NCBI RefSeq assembly: GCF_008329965.1
Contig: NZ_CP036150.1
Location: 1,984,001-2,048,000 of the forward strand
Direction of reading: 5' to 3'
Length of the DNA stretch: 64,000 nt
Source: Oceanispirochaeta crateris
GTDB lineage: Bacteria > Spirochaetota > Spirochaetia > DSM-2461
Both the position numbers and the translations under genes were made by a program. Shown in pieces: positions 19,055 to 28,000 of this stretch. How positions within the stretch are numbered: the first letter of the stretch is position 1; the number at the start of each line of letters is the position of its first letter. The notes under the pieces were generated by a model that searched no databases, was not told where the DNA came from, and saw only the letters and a program-made list of their open reading frames with translations.

Positions 19055-20565
19055 TATTCTCTGTCCTCATCGTAGAAGATGAACCGGCGGCCATGAGGCA
19101 TCTCAAAATGATCGTTGAAAAAAGATGTCCTGGATTTTCAGTGACAAATACAGCAGAAAACGGACTTGAGGCTCTCGAGATTCTCCAGTCTCACCATCCC
19201 GATCTACTCATAACAGACATAAGGATGCCCCATTGCGACGGACTGCAACTCACCCAAAAGGTCAAACAGCTGTATCCGGATATACAGACCATCATCCTCA
19301 GCGGATATCAGGAATTTGAATACGCACGGAAGGCCATACAGTATGAGGTAGTGGAATACCTGTTGAAACCCATTAATATACAGGCTTTTGAGGCATTATT
19401 AGCGGGAATTCATATACGGTTGAGCCAAAAATCATATTGGAAAACCCACAAGAATATACAGCATATTCTTTCCTCCAAAATAATTGAAAACAGCATTAAA
19501 ACAGACAAATCCAGTTATAGAATGGCTGTTGTCAGAATAAATGGCCTTCATCCAAAGTTCCACAAGAAAGTCTGTTATAATCCTTCAGAATCCATCCGGT
19601 CACTCCTCATGAACCCTCTTCCCGAAAACGAAAAGATGAATCTATACCTCTTTACCGGAAGAGATAACAATGAGTATTACATCCTCTGCCCTGTGGATGA
19701 AATCCATTATAGTCGATTCAGAACGATTATCGAAGAATTCAGCCTCAATATTCCCGCTTGCCAATACTATACAGCCGCCCTGTCTCTCGACTTCTCCATC
19801 ACAAAAATTACGGATGTCCTGGATGTTCTATACAGCCTCCTGAGAGAAAAGACTCTTCTAGGGATATCGCAGATTTTATATGATCAAGGTAGGGAAAAAC
19901 TCCAGAGAAACTATGTTGAATTAGGTTCTGTTTTTCTCAGAAATACAGAATTTCTGGTCAAAAAGAAGGCCCTGAATCAGTTAAGAGATCCTCTTAAAAA
20001 CTGGCTACACGAATGCCGGTCTAACAAGGTGAGTCTCCTCCAGATAGAGATGGAATTCAGCCTCTTTTTAAACCACCTGCTCGGATTCTGCAGTGATAAG
20101 AACAGACTCCGGATTGAAACAGGAATCATGATGGACAAAGTCTCACAAGACGTAGGAGATTATGACACTCTCCTTAATAATTTTATGTCTATCATCCTGC
20201 ATATTCAGGAAGACACAAGAAAAGCCCCTCCGGTTATGGGTTGCAGAGAGTCCTTCCAGATGATCACAGAATATGTAGAACAGCATATGGCAGAAGACCT
20301 ATCTATTCCTCTCCTCTGTGAGGAATTCTGCATTTCACAGTCCTATTTGAATAAGCTTTTTCATAGATATGAAAAAATGAGTGTAATTGAATACATACGG
20401 ATGCGCCGTGTTACGATCAGCATAGAGCTAATGAAGAAGTCACCCCACATCCCTATCAAGGAGATATCCAGAATTGTAGGGTATGAGGATTCGTCCTATT
20501 TCAGTAGAGTATTCAAATGTCAAACTGGATTTTCTCCCAGGCAATACCTGGCTCAGAAAGATTGA
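19051..20565 (+). CDS. YesN-type response regulator with AraC-type DNA-binding domain
   Basis: 504 residues. The receiver domain (1-125) has acidic residues Glu9/Asp10, the phosphoacceptor Asp56 in LLITDIRMP, Ser84 and Lys106 in YLLKPIN. A long central region follows. The last 100 residues form two AraC helix-turn-helix units (LSIPLLCEEFCISQSYLNKL and IKEISRIVGYEDSSYFSRVF, ending GFSPRQYL). It is the partner of the kinase encoded just upstream (ATGA overlap). It probably activates the rhamnosidase/ABC operon. Confidence 0.92.
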   Translation: MIFSVLIVEDEPAAMRHLKMIVEKRCPGFSVTNTAENGLEALEILQSHHPDLLITDIRMPHCDGLQLTQKVKQLYPDIQTIILSGYQEFEYARKAIQYEVVEYLLKPINIQAFEALLAGIHIRLSQKSYWKTHKNIQHILSSKIIENSIKTDKSSYRMAVVRINGLHPKFHKKVCYNPSESIRSLLMNPLPENEKMNLYLFTGRDNNEYYILCPVDEIHYSRFRTIIEEFSLNIPACQYYTAALSLDFSITKITDVLDVLYSLLREKTLLGISQILYDQGREKLQRNYVELGSVFLRNTEFLVKKKALNQLRDPLKNWLHECRSNKVSLLQIEMEFSLFLNHLLGFCSDKNRLRIETGIMMDKVSQDVGDYDTLLNNFMSIILHIQEDTRKAPPVMGCRESFQMITEYVEQHMAEDLSIPLLCEEFCISQSYLNKLFHRYEKMSVIEYIRMRRVTISIELMKKSPHIPIKEISRIVGYEDSSYFSRVFKCQTGFSPRQYLAQKD

Positions 20566-20677
20566 ATAGTCCAATCCTTAGTACTCGATCGTCCATATAC
20601 AAGTCACATAAACAGCTCTAATCTGAATATAAACTAAAAAAGGAAAAGTAGTTTTACTTTAAACAAGAGGAGTGTTT

Positions 20678-21973
20678 ATGAAACGTAACGTACTGGTATT
20701 TTTACTGGTGGTTCTTATTGGAACCTTTGCTGTAGCTTCGGGCCAGCAAAGTTCTGATGCAAAGATGGCAGAGGAAGAGAGAGTTCTGACCCTATTGGTA
20801 GACAACGCCACATCCCTAACGGGTATGATAGCAGTTGCCGACGCTTTTGAGGTTAAAACCGGTGTCAAAACAGAAATAGAACTGCGTCCTGGCAGTGCAG
20901 AAGGTGAAAACCTGCTCAAGACTAGACTGGCCACAGGTGAAATGTCAGATCTAATCTATTTCAACTCAGGATCACTCCTTCCTGCTCTAAACCCTGAACG
21001 TAACTTTATTGATTTAACAGACAAACCCTATATGGATAATATTTCCCCGGCCTACAAGCAGACAGTAACTGTGAACGGCAAAATCTTTGGAATTCCAGCC
21101 AGTTCTTCTGCAGCAGGAGGAATCCTCTACAACAAAAGAGTATACAAAGAACTGGGCCTGAAAGTACCCACGACCTGGGATCAGTTCATGGCAAATAGTG
21201 AAGTCATTAAACAAGCAGGAAAAACGGCTATCATTGGTTCTTATAAAGACGACTGGACCTCGCAGCTTATTCTTCTTTCCGACTTTTACTATGTTCAGCA
21301 GCAGGTCCCGGATTTTGCAGAACGTTTTACAAAAAATCAGGCTAAATATTCTACAGAACCAGCGGCTCTGCAGGCCTTCTATAAATATGAAGAAATACAA
21401 AAAAAAGGGTATATGAATAAGGATTACCTTGCTACAACATACGATGAAGCACTGCGCATGCTTGCCTCTGGTGACGGTGTTCAGTATCCTATGCTCACCT
21501 TTGCCTTTGCGGCCTTGAATGATAACTATCCCGATCAAATCGATGATATTGGATTCTTTGCCCAGCCCGACAACAAACCCGGTTTGAATGGAGCGACCGT
21601 GTGGCTTCCCAACTCCATTTACCTCTACAAAAATGGAGAAAATACTGACCTTGCCCAGGAGTGGGCCGAATTCTATGTTTCACCAGAAGGACTGGAAATC
21701 TATTCCAAAACAAATAAAGCCGATGGCCCCTATGTAGTCAAAGGAGTAGAACTTCCTTCTGACACACCCAAGGGAATCCTGGACCTCATGAAATACTTTG
21801 ATGAAGACAGAACAGCACCGGCCCTTGAGTTCATTACCCCCGTCAAGGCTCCCAACTCTCCCCAGATTTGTGTAGAAGTCGGCTCTGGAATTTCCAGCCC
21901 AGTAGATGCTGCTGCCAAATATGACAGAGATACGGAAAAACAGGCAAAACAGCTGAATCTTCCCGGTTGGTGA
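20678..21973 (+). CDS. Family 1 extracellular solute-binding protein of a sugar ABC importer
   Basis: About 431 residues with a cleavable signal peptide (MKRNVLVFLLVVLIGTFAVA, SGQQ) and no lipobox Cys. The mature sequence is of the MalE/UgpB type: TGVKTEIELRPGSAEGENLL, GIPASSSAAGGILYNKRVYK, WAEFYVSPEGLEIYSKTN. The start is ATG 20678, five bases after AGAGGAG, rather than the GTG at 20672 inside that site. It should capture the oligosaccharide, probably rhamnose-containing given the operon, for the two permeases downstream. No ATPase gene is present, so a shared MsmK/UgpC-type ATPase elsewhere is likely (inference). Confidence 0.9.
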   Translation: MKRNVLVFLLVVLIGTFAVASGQQSSDAKMAEEERVLTLLVDNATSLTGMIAVADAFEVKTGVKTEIELRPGSAEGENLLKTRLATGEMSDLIYFNSGSLLPALNPERNFIDLTDKPYMDNISPAYKQTVTVNGKIFGIPASSSAAGGILYNKRVYKELGLKVPTTWDQFMANSEVIKQAGKTAIIGSYKDDWTSQLILLSDFYYVQQQVPDFAERFTKNQAKYSTEPAALQAFYKYEEIQKKGYMNKDYLATTYDEALRMLASGDGVQYPMLTFAFAALNDNYPDQIDDIGFFAQPDNKPGLNGATVWLPNSIYLYKNGENTDLAQEWAEFYVSPEGLEIYSKTNKADGPYVVKGVELPSDTPKGILDLMKYFDEDRTAPALEFITPVKAPNSPQICVEVGSGISSPVDAAAKYDRDTEKQAKQLNLPGW

Positions 21974-21998
21974 TACCTACTGGTAGTTTTTAAATAAT

Positions 21999-22035
21999 AA
22001 AAAGGCAATTTTCGATACCGGGAATTGCCTTTTTT
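21999..22035 (+). terminator. Terminator/attenuator between binding-protein and permease genes
   Basis: AAAAAGGCAATT (21999-22010) pairs with AATTGCCTTTTT (22023-22034), and a T-run is included. Placed inside the operon, it should make most transcripts stop after the binding protein, giving excess binding protein over membrane components, as is known for many sugar ABC operons. Confidence 0.8.
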
Positions 22036-22050
22036 ATCAGGATGTACTTT

Positions 22051-22917
22051 ATGGCAAAAAAACAGAATCATCATTACAGTTATCTTTTTTTACTCCCAGC
22101 AGGACTCATCTTTTTCATTTTTTTCCTGTTGCCGGCTCTGAGTTCTTTCTTTTTTAGTCTGACCAGATGGAACCTCACAGATTGGACCTTTATCGGACTG
22201 GAAAACTTCCAGATGTTCTTCAAAGAAGACTCCTTAAGCATCGGGTTTAAAAATACATTCATCTATGCCTTTCTCACCTGCGGTCTGAAAGTAGTTTTTG
22301 GTTTGGCCCTGGCGGTCTATCTATGTTCCCCCATCAGAACAAGAAACTTTATGAGAGCCATTGTCTTTTTTCCTAACCTCATCAGTACTATTGCTGTTGG
22401 TATCACCTTCAACAGCCTGATGCATCCCACCAGAGGAATTATTAATACCTTCATCAATACCCTGGGGCTAAATGGACCAGACTGGCTTGGAAATGTAAAA
22501 ATTGCCCTTCTATCAATCATAGCCGTTGATGTATGGAAAGGTGTGGGAGTAGCCACTGTTATTTTTATTGCCGGAATCATGTCCATTCCGGAACAGTATT
22601 ATGAAGCCTTGCAAATAGATGGTGGTGGTTCAATGGACAGATTTCTGCATATTACGCTCCCCTTAAGCAGACCTGCCATAAATTCCGTTATAATTCTGGC
22701 ACTGATTGGTGGCCTTAGAACATTTGACCTTGTATGGAGCATGACCAGAGGAGGCCCTGGGTTTACAACAGACTTACTGTCATCCATCATTTATAAGCAG
22801 TACAGTAGTGGTTTTTTCGGACTATCAACTGCGGGGAATGTCATCCTCTTTATCATGGTATCGGCCATCGCTTTTCCGGTATATAAATTTTTAAACTCAA
22901 AGGAGGTAGACCTGTGA
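22051..22917 (+). CDS. Sugar ABC transporter permease (MalF/UgpA type)
   Basis: About 288 residues with six predicted membrane helices, of the family-1 sugar permease type. The cytoplasmic EAA-like loop is EQYYEALQIDGGGSMDRFLH followed by ITLPLSRPAI. Met4 of the frame (22051) is chosen because AGGA lies eight bases upstream, whereas the ATG at 22042 directly touches it. It follows the attenuator hairpin and overlaps the next permease by four bases. With its partner it forms the inner-membrane channel. Confidence 0.9.
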   Translation: MAKKQNHHYSYLFLLPAGLIFFIFFLLPALSSFFFSLTRWNLTDWTFIGLENFQMFFKEDSLSIGFKNTFIYAFLTCGLKVVFGLALAVYLCSPIRTRNFMRAIVFFPNLISTIAVGITFNSLMHPTRGIINTFINTLGLNGPDWLGNVKIALLSIIAVDVWKGVGVATVIFIAGIMSIPEQYYEALQIDGGGSMDRFLHITLPLSRPAINSVIILALIGGLRTFDLVWSMTRGGPGFTTDLLSSIIYKQYSSGFFGLSTAGNVILFIMVSAIAFPVYKFLNSKEVDL

Positions 22918-23744
22918 TCTCAAAATCAAAAAGACTGATATCAGAATTGACAGGAGTCTTCCTTGCTGCAGTACTGTTCGGAATTCCCTTCTATTTTGTA
23001 ATAAATAATGCATCTAAAAATGCCCAGGAAGCCTCTTTGATGAACATCAAGGCACCTGCAGAATTTCTTCTTTTCAATAATATTTCTGAAGTGCTCGCCA
23101 CGAACAAAGGAATTGTGATCACGGCCTTTAAGAATAGTTTTCTCATAACTATATTCTCTATTATGGTTCTCATTCTAAGTTGCTCCATGGCTGGATTTGT
23201 TTCCCAAAGAAGAACCGACAAAGCCACCCCGGTGATTAACTTTATGATATTAGCTGGTTTGATCATCCCTCCGGCGATCGTCCCCACAATATGGCTTTTG
23301 ATGTCCTTAAACATCTTTAAAACCATGTTCAGCATGGTTATGATCGAGGCAGCCCTGACAATGTCCTTCTCAACCCTCCTCTACAAAGGATTCACGGCCA
23401 CAATACCCAGGCAGATTGATGAGGCAGCCATTGTTGATGGAGCAGGACCTCTGCGCCTGTTTTTTCAAATTATTTTTCCGTTGCTCAAACCCACAACCGC
23501 GACGGTGATAGTTCTCTCATCTGTGAATATTTTTAATGATTTTGTTAACCCTCTATACTTTTTTCCTGGAGGGAAAAATGCGACAGTACAGCTGACTTTG
23601 TATAATTTTATGAGTAAATATCACAGCTCATGGCATCTTCTGTTCACCGATGTCCTGATCATTTCTATTCCGCCTCTTATCCTCTTTATATTCTTTAATA
23701 GAAAGATCATAGCCGGAATGTCAGCTGGAGCTATCAAGGGATAA
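22914..23744 (+). CDS. Sugar ABC transporter permease (MalG/UgpE type)
   Basis: 276 residues, six helices. The EAA loop is IDEAAIVDGAGPLRLFFQII followed by FPLLKPT. The GTG start overlaps the upstream stop (GTGA) with AAAGGAGG eight bases before, which shows translational coupling with the MalF-type gene. The C terminus (MSAGAIKG) matches the usual MalG end. Its last bases overlap the end of the convergent DTW gene by 11 bp. Confidence 0.9.
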   Translation: MISKSKRLISELTGVFLAAVLFGIPFYFVINNASKNAQEASLMNIKAPAEFLLFNNISEVLATNKGIVITAFKNSFLITIFSIMVLILSCSMAGFVSQRRTDKATPVINFMILAGLIIPPAIVPTIWLLMSLNIFKTMFSMVMIEAALTMSFSTLLYKGFTATIPRQIDEAAIVDGAGPLRLFFQIIFPLLKPTTATVIVLSSVNIFNDFVNPLYFFPGGKNATVQLTLYNFMSKYHSSWHLLFTDVLIISIPPLILFIFFNRKIIAGMSAGAIKG

Positions 23745-24228
23745 CGCGGCTGACCATGCGATTCATCAGGTCTTTGAATGCAGAAGTCACAGAGGCGGCT
23801 TTGACAACTTCTCCCTGTATTTTTAAGACTTCGATGACGCATTCTGCCGTACAGAAACCGCCATCTTTCTGATTCCGCCTGATGTTGTATTCTGATTTTT
23901 TGTCACTTCGAATGCTAAAAATCTTCATGTTTTTCAGATAAGGACTGCGGTTATACATTTTTCTGGCTTCCTGCCATGTTCCATCCAGCAGAATCATATG
24001 CTCTATCCCCTTAAAATTGTGGCAGATCCTCTCTTCTGAAACAAGGAATTCTGGATATACAAGAAGAGCTTTTCCGGAAGCTATATGAGAAAGAAGCTCT
24101 TGATCCGGAGAGACACGTTCCCAAAGGACCTGTCTTGCATCGGCAGATCCCAAAGCCTGAACAACAACAGCACCTGTATTGCTGGGCCGCTTGAACTCTT
24201 TTTTGTGGGTCAGTAAGTGGAATTTCAA
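23734..24228 (-). CDS. DTW-domain protein (tRNA uridine aminocarboxypropyltransferase-like)
   Basis: 164 residues. HKKEFKRPSNTGAVV matches the family's HPxExxRxxNTG motif, LLDGTWQEARKMY is the DTW motif and CTAECVIEVL is near the C terminus. DTW proteins (TapT/TuaA type) transfer a 3-amino-3-carboxypropyl group to tRNA uridine. The usual N-terminal zinc-type cysteines are absent, so this is a short form or is missing its N terminus. The apparent TTG start overlaps the fliB-like stop (TTGA), implying coupling; GAAGAG is upstream. Confidence 0.75.
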   Translation of the reverse strand: MKFHLLTHKKEFKRPSNTGAVVVQALGSADARQVLWERVSPDQELLSHIASGKALLVYPEFLVSEERICHNFKGIEHMILLDGTWQEARKMYNRSPYLKNMKIFSIRSDKKSEYNIRRNQKDGGFCTAECVIEVLKIQGEVVKAASVTSAFKDLMNRMVSRVIP

Positions 24229-25406
24229 TGGCTCTTCAGCAAGGCTGCGGCAAATTCTAAAGGATTATATTTGCTGGTTTTTATCTTATCCAGAAGATCG
24301 AGGATGAAGGTCTTATGATGCTCTATGGTTTTTGTAAATACCTGAATTAACTGAACGACATCTTCATCACCGATTTTCACACCGGAAGAAGCCATTCCTG
24401 AGAGGTAAAACCTGATAAAGGAATAACGAACTACGAGCATAACATATCCGTCTAGAATGTTCTGGTTCTCTGTAAAAGGGAAATGACTTTGATACATAAA
24501 ATTGACTAGATAATGCTCCAAGAAATAGCCCTTCTCTATAAAAAAAGGTTCTACAGCCTCGCACAATGCTTTTTCGTACAACGGAACCTTTTGGGCTAAA
24601 GGCAGTTTTTCCTTTAATTTGAACCCTTTTTGAAGCTTTTGAGTCATGGAGACAAAAACAGGACTGTCAATCTCATCTGTGACATGAAGGGAATCAATGG
24701 CCTTACTGAAAAAATCAAATTGAAAGAAAAGAGGATTGTCCAAGACCTGACTTTTATTCTGAGGTCTGGATTTGGTAGAGCCTTTTATTGACAGCTCATG
24801 CCCCAGCCTGAGAAGCCTTTCTGATAGAAGATATTTCCGATCCTGTATCATCTCTATGGACATCTGCCGCAATAATTTTAGCTGCCGAACATCCGAATGG
24901 TTCCATCGGCTTTCACTGGTATCAATACAACTATGGATAATATACTTATCTAGAACCATCTCTTCTTCTATAAAAGAGATAGGCTCTTTGCTGGCAAGGA
25001 GCTTCCGGATTGCTTCGGGACAGGACAAAAAAAGTGACAGTTCATAGGCACCATCAAGAACATTATAAACTCTGGGATAGGAAGAACAAACATTTGAGAG
25101 ATAATCCTCTCCTAGGATACTGTAAATTCTGCAGAGTTTTTTATCATCCAGAAACGGACAGTATTTTGACTCATTGATGCGAACCCGGCCGTAATCGACG
25201 TCATCACTCTGGGAATCTTCATTACGATAGACATGTTTCACAAACTCTTTTTTCATATTCATATCTTTTGTACGAAAGTACTTACGATACGTGAGTTTAT
25301 CAATATCAATATCCCAACCAATGCAGCAGCTGTCTTCACAATCTCCACCGATACATTTGAATCCGTTTACATAGGAGGGAATAGTAATCTTTATAGATTG
25401 TCTCAT
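24225..25406 (-). CDS. fliB: FliB-like flagellin lysine N-methylase
   Basis: About 393 residues. The N terminus shows the cysteine-rich signature of the FliB/YkgJ group: FKCIGGDCEDSCCIGWDIDI, then YCPFLDDKKLCRIYSILGED and NVCSSYPR, a likely metal-cluster site. FliB methylates surface lysines of flagellin in Salmonella; in a spirochaete the substrate could be a periplasmic flagellar filament protein (inference). The start is ATG 25404-25406, preceded by GGAGGA about ten bases upstream. It is followed with overlap by the DTW gene. Confidence 0.8.
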   Translation of the reverse strand: MRQSIKITIPSYVNGFKCIGGDCEDSCCIGWDIDIDKLTYRKYFRTKDMNMKKEFVKHVYRNEDSQSDDVDYGRVRINESKYCPFLDDKKLCRIYSILGEDYLSNVCSSYPRVYNVLDGAYELSLFLSCPEAIRKLLASKEPISFIEEEMVLDKYIIHSCIDTSESRWNHSDVRQLKLLRQMSIEMIQDRKYLLSERLLRLGHELSIKGSTKSRPQNKSQVLDNPLFFQFDFFSKAIDSLHVTDEIDSPVFVSMTQKLQKGFKLKEKLPLAQKVPLYEKALCEAVEPFFIEKGYFLEHYLVNFMYQSHFPFTENQNILDGYVMLVVRYSFIRFYLSGMASSGVKIGDEDVVQLIQVFTKTIEHHKTFILDLLDKIKTSKYNPLEFAAALLKSH

Positions 25407-25497
25407 GGCAGAGAGGTCCTCCACAAATCATCTGGTCATGATCTATTAGGCTCACTCCAGTTCCCCTAGAGGATGACTTGAAGTGAACCTTACAAAT

Positions 25498-26667
25498 CTA
25501 TTTTTTTCTTGTTTTCTTAACCTTATCTTTTAAAAGATCTGCAAAGGGATTATATGTATCAGATTCTGGTTCCAGATACTTCTTCACCGATTCGTCTTCC
25601 TGAAAAGCAGAGACCTGCCTCAGAGAGATTCTTTGTTTTTCTATATCAATGTCATTGATCTGTACGGTCACTGACTGTCCCATTTTCAAGATATCACCGG
25701 GATGACTATCTCTGGAATCCGATTTCATATCTGAAATATGAATGAGGCCGTCCAGCCCTGGTTCCAAAGAAACAAAGGCACCAAAATCCGTTATTCTGAC
25801 AACAGTCCCCTGATGTTTTGAATCTTTTTTGTACTTCTTTTTTGCCAGGTCCCAGGGATCAGCAAGGAGAGCCTTCATACTCAGAGTGATCCGCTCATTC
25901 TTCCAATCCAATTTTATGATGGCCGCTTCCACTTCCTGACCAATTGTGAATAATTTATGGATATCATCAACCCGGCTTCTGCTAACTTCAGAGATGGGAA
26001 GAAGCGCCTGAACACCCTCCAGATCTACGAAAACACCAAAATCCTGAACCAGTTTGACAGTTCCCTTAACAACCATATCAACATGCAGTTTCTTTTTGAG
26101 GACTTCTATCTGTTTTTTCTTTTCTTCTTCCAGAATGGCTCTGTTTGAGACGAGAATATTGCGACCATTTTCATTATGTTCCAGGATTTTGAATGTGAGC
26201 TGTTGTCCTATATATGACTCAGGGTTTTCAATCCGTTTCTGCCCCATTTGTGAGTAGGGACAGAAAGCACGGCTATCCCCTATCTTGACTTCAAATCCAC
26301 CTTTGATCTCTTTTTCAACGGTTCCTTCAACGGGAATTCCACTTTCAAATGCATTTTCAAGAATAGCTTTACCAACTTTATCACCACTGATCTTGGTTGT
26401 GAAAAGCATTTCTCCATTCTTAGAAGAAAGAAAAAAAGCCTTGATAGTATCGCCCTCTTCAACTGTGACATTCCCTTCCTTATCGGTCACTTCCTCAATA
26501 TCCAGCAAACCTTCACTCTTCCCGCTCAATTGCAGAAAAATATAGCCTCCGGAAATCGAAATAATTTCTGTTTCGATGACTTGACCCGGTTCCATTTTTT
26601 GGATATCAGAAAAACTATCTTCAAAAAGAGCTGCAAAACTCTCTTCGTTATTATCAGGTGTACTCAT
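25498..26667 (-). CDS. S1 RNA-binding domain protein with four S1 repeats
   Basis: 389 residues with four S1 (OB-fold) domains. Domains 3 and 4 are clearest: GTVKLVQDFGVFVDLEGVQA and GTVVRITDFGAFVSLEPGLD. The first two are more diverged (GYIFLQLSGKSEGLL and GGFEVKIGDSRAFCPYSQMG). It resembles ribosomal protein S1-like proteins but is shorter than the six-domain E. coli S1. It probably binds mRNA or supports translation initiation. The ATG follows AAGGAG. The C terminus is Lys/Arg-rich (KDKVKKTRKK). Confidence 0.88.
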   Translation of the reverse strand: MSTPDNNEESFAALFEDSFSDIQKMEPGQVIETEIISISGGYIFLQLSGKSEGLLDIEEVTDKEGNVTVEEGDTIKAFFLSSKNGEMLFTTKISGDKVGKAILENAFESGIPVEGTVEKEIKGGFEVKIGDSRAFCPYSQMGQKRIENPESYIGQQLTFKILEHNENGRNILVSNRAILEEEKKKQIEVLKKKLHVDMVVKGTVKLVQDFGVFVDLEGVQALLPISEVSRSRVDDIHKLFTIGQEVEAAIIKLDWKNERITLSMKALLADPWDLAKKKYKKDSKHQGTVVRITDFGAFVSLEPGLDGLIHISDMKSDSRDSHPGDILKMGQSVTVQINDIDIEKQRISLRQVSAFQEDESVKKYLEPESDTYNPFADLLKDKVKKTRKK

Positions 26668-27027
26668 ATATTCACTCCTTATATTCTTGATTAGTTCAGT
26701 TAAAAAATATAATAATAAAACTAGAAGTGTAGAATGGATTGATCAAAAGATTCTAACGCACTTCATTCTATTATATCCCGATTCTGAAGTTCTCCGCTAC
26801 AGCCCCAACTCTGGTTTCAAACTCAGTATTTGGAATAAAAGAGAAATCCTCCGAAGATCCATCAGAAACACAGCGATTTTCTTTCAAAGTCCAACTGAAC
26901 ATCTCTTATACAGTGAAAAATGAAAAAGGCTGATGCCGGGAGAATATTTTATAATAATTTTGGAATTAGGAACAGGGATCGGCAAGGGCTAGTAAGGAGA
27001 CTACTGCCGATCCCTGGGAGTATAAGA
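26668..27027. other. Intergenic region without a supported gene
   Basis: AT-rich leader of the S1-type gene. The only long plus-strand frame (from TTG 26687, 78 codons) lacks a ribosome site and recognisable motifs. The right-hand part holds a 12-bp inverted repeat (26973-27016), described separately. Confidence 0.6.
26973..27016 (-). terminator. Strong stem-loop downstream of the dehydrogenase gene (no T-run)
   Basis: CAGGGATCGGCA (26973-26984) and TGCCGATCCCTG (27005-27016) are perfect inverted 12-mers; the loop may pair further (TAGT/ACTA). It lies just after the stop of the minus-strand cluster at 27028. Neither side has a U-tract, so it is either a factor-dependent terminator or an RNA-stabilising 3' end. 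Confidence 0.6.
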
Positions 27028-27984
27028 CTAGTTTACTTTATTCTTAATATCACCATTTAAAAAAGCTTTGACATTATCAACTGCGATATTCATCAATCTG
27101 GAACGGGATTCCAGAGGAGCCCAGGCGATATGAGGTGTGATAATACAGTTTTTAGCTTTTAGTAAAACATTATCACTCTGTATTGGTTCGGTTGAAACAA
27201 CATCCAGACCGGCGGCTCTGACTTTTCCACTGTTTAGAGCGTCCGCAAGATCCTGTTCAACAATCAGTGGGCCACGTGAAGTGTTAATGATGACCACACC
27301 ATCTTTCATTTTTGAAATATTATCTTTATTAATGATTCCCTTTGTTGACTCGAAGAGAGGACAATGGAGTGAAATAACATCAGAATTTTCAAGCAATTCG
27401 TCCAGGGATGCATATTTCATGGTGTCACATTCCAATTCTTTGTTCTGATAAGCATCAAAAGCCAGAACTTTCATGCCGAATGCCTGGGCAATCTTTCCTG
27501 TATTCTGACCGATACGGCCATAACCGAGGATTCCCATGGTTTTCCCAGCCAGTTCGGATAAAGGGAAATTCCAGTAGCTAAAATCAGGACAATTGGTCCA
27601 ATCACCGTTATGCACCGAATCAGAATGTTCCTGTACGTGGTGATAGATGTTCAAAATCAGGGCGAAAGCAAACTGTGCTACCGCAGTGGTTCCATATGTT
27701 GGAATATTACAAACAGGAATATTCTTAGAGGTCGCGGCTTCCACATCGACAACATTATACCCTGTTGCCAGGACCCCGATATATTGAATACGGGGACAAG
27801 CAGCCAGAATGTCTGCAGTCAACTCAGTCTTATTTGTGATTACAATCTCTGCATCAGCAATTCGTTTTACAGTTTCTTCGGGCTCAGTTCTATCATAGCA
27901 AGTAAAATCTCCAAGTGCTTTAAAACCATCCCAGTTGAGATCTCCGGGATTGAGAGTATAACCATCAAGTACGACTATTTTCAT
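27028..27984 (-). CDS. D-2-hydroxyacid dehydrogenase, glycerate dehydrogenase/hydroxypyruvate reductase-like
   Basis: 318 residues. The Rossmann motif is ILGYGRIGQNTGKIAQAFGM. The catalytic Arg is in INTSRGPLI, the Glu in DVVSTEPI and the His in ITPHIAWAP. This layout and length fit HprA-type glycerate dehydrogenases, which interconvert hydroxypyruvate and D-glycerate with NAD(P)H; glyoxylate and other ketoacids are alternatives. It is the last gene of the cluster led by the promoter at 35394-35423, 16 bp after the transketolase C subunit. Hydroxypyruvate is also a donor for transketolase, so the two enzymes may share this metabolite (inference). Confidence 0.82.
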   Translation of the reverse strand: MKIVVLDGYTLNPGDLNWDGFKALGDFTCYDRTEPEETVKRIADAEIVITNKTELTADILAACPRIQYIGVLATGYNVVDVEAATSKNIPVCNIPTYGTTAVAQFAFALILNIYHHVQEHSDSVHNGDWTNCPDFSYWNFPLSELAGKTMGILGYGRIGQNTGKIAQAFGMKVLAFDAYQNKELECDTMKYASLDELLENSDVISLHCPLFESTKGIINKDNISKMKDGVVIINTSRGPLIVEQDLADALNSGKVRAAGLDVVSTEPIQSDNVLLKAKNCIITPHIAWAPLESRSRLMNIAVDNVKAFLNGDIKNKVN

Positions 27985-28000
27985 TATGTATCCTTTTCTT

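Noticed and set aside
26687-26923. 78-codon frame in the leader of the S1-type gene
   Set aside because: TTG start without ribosome site, no recognisable motif and low complexity; it probably is chance.
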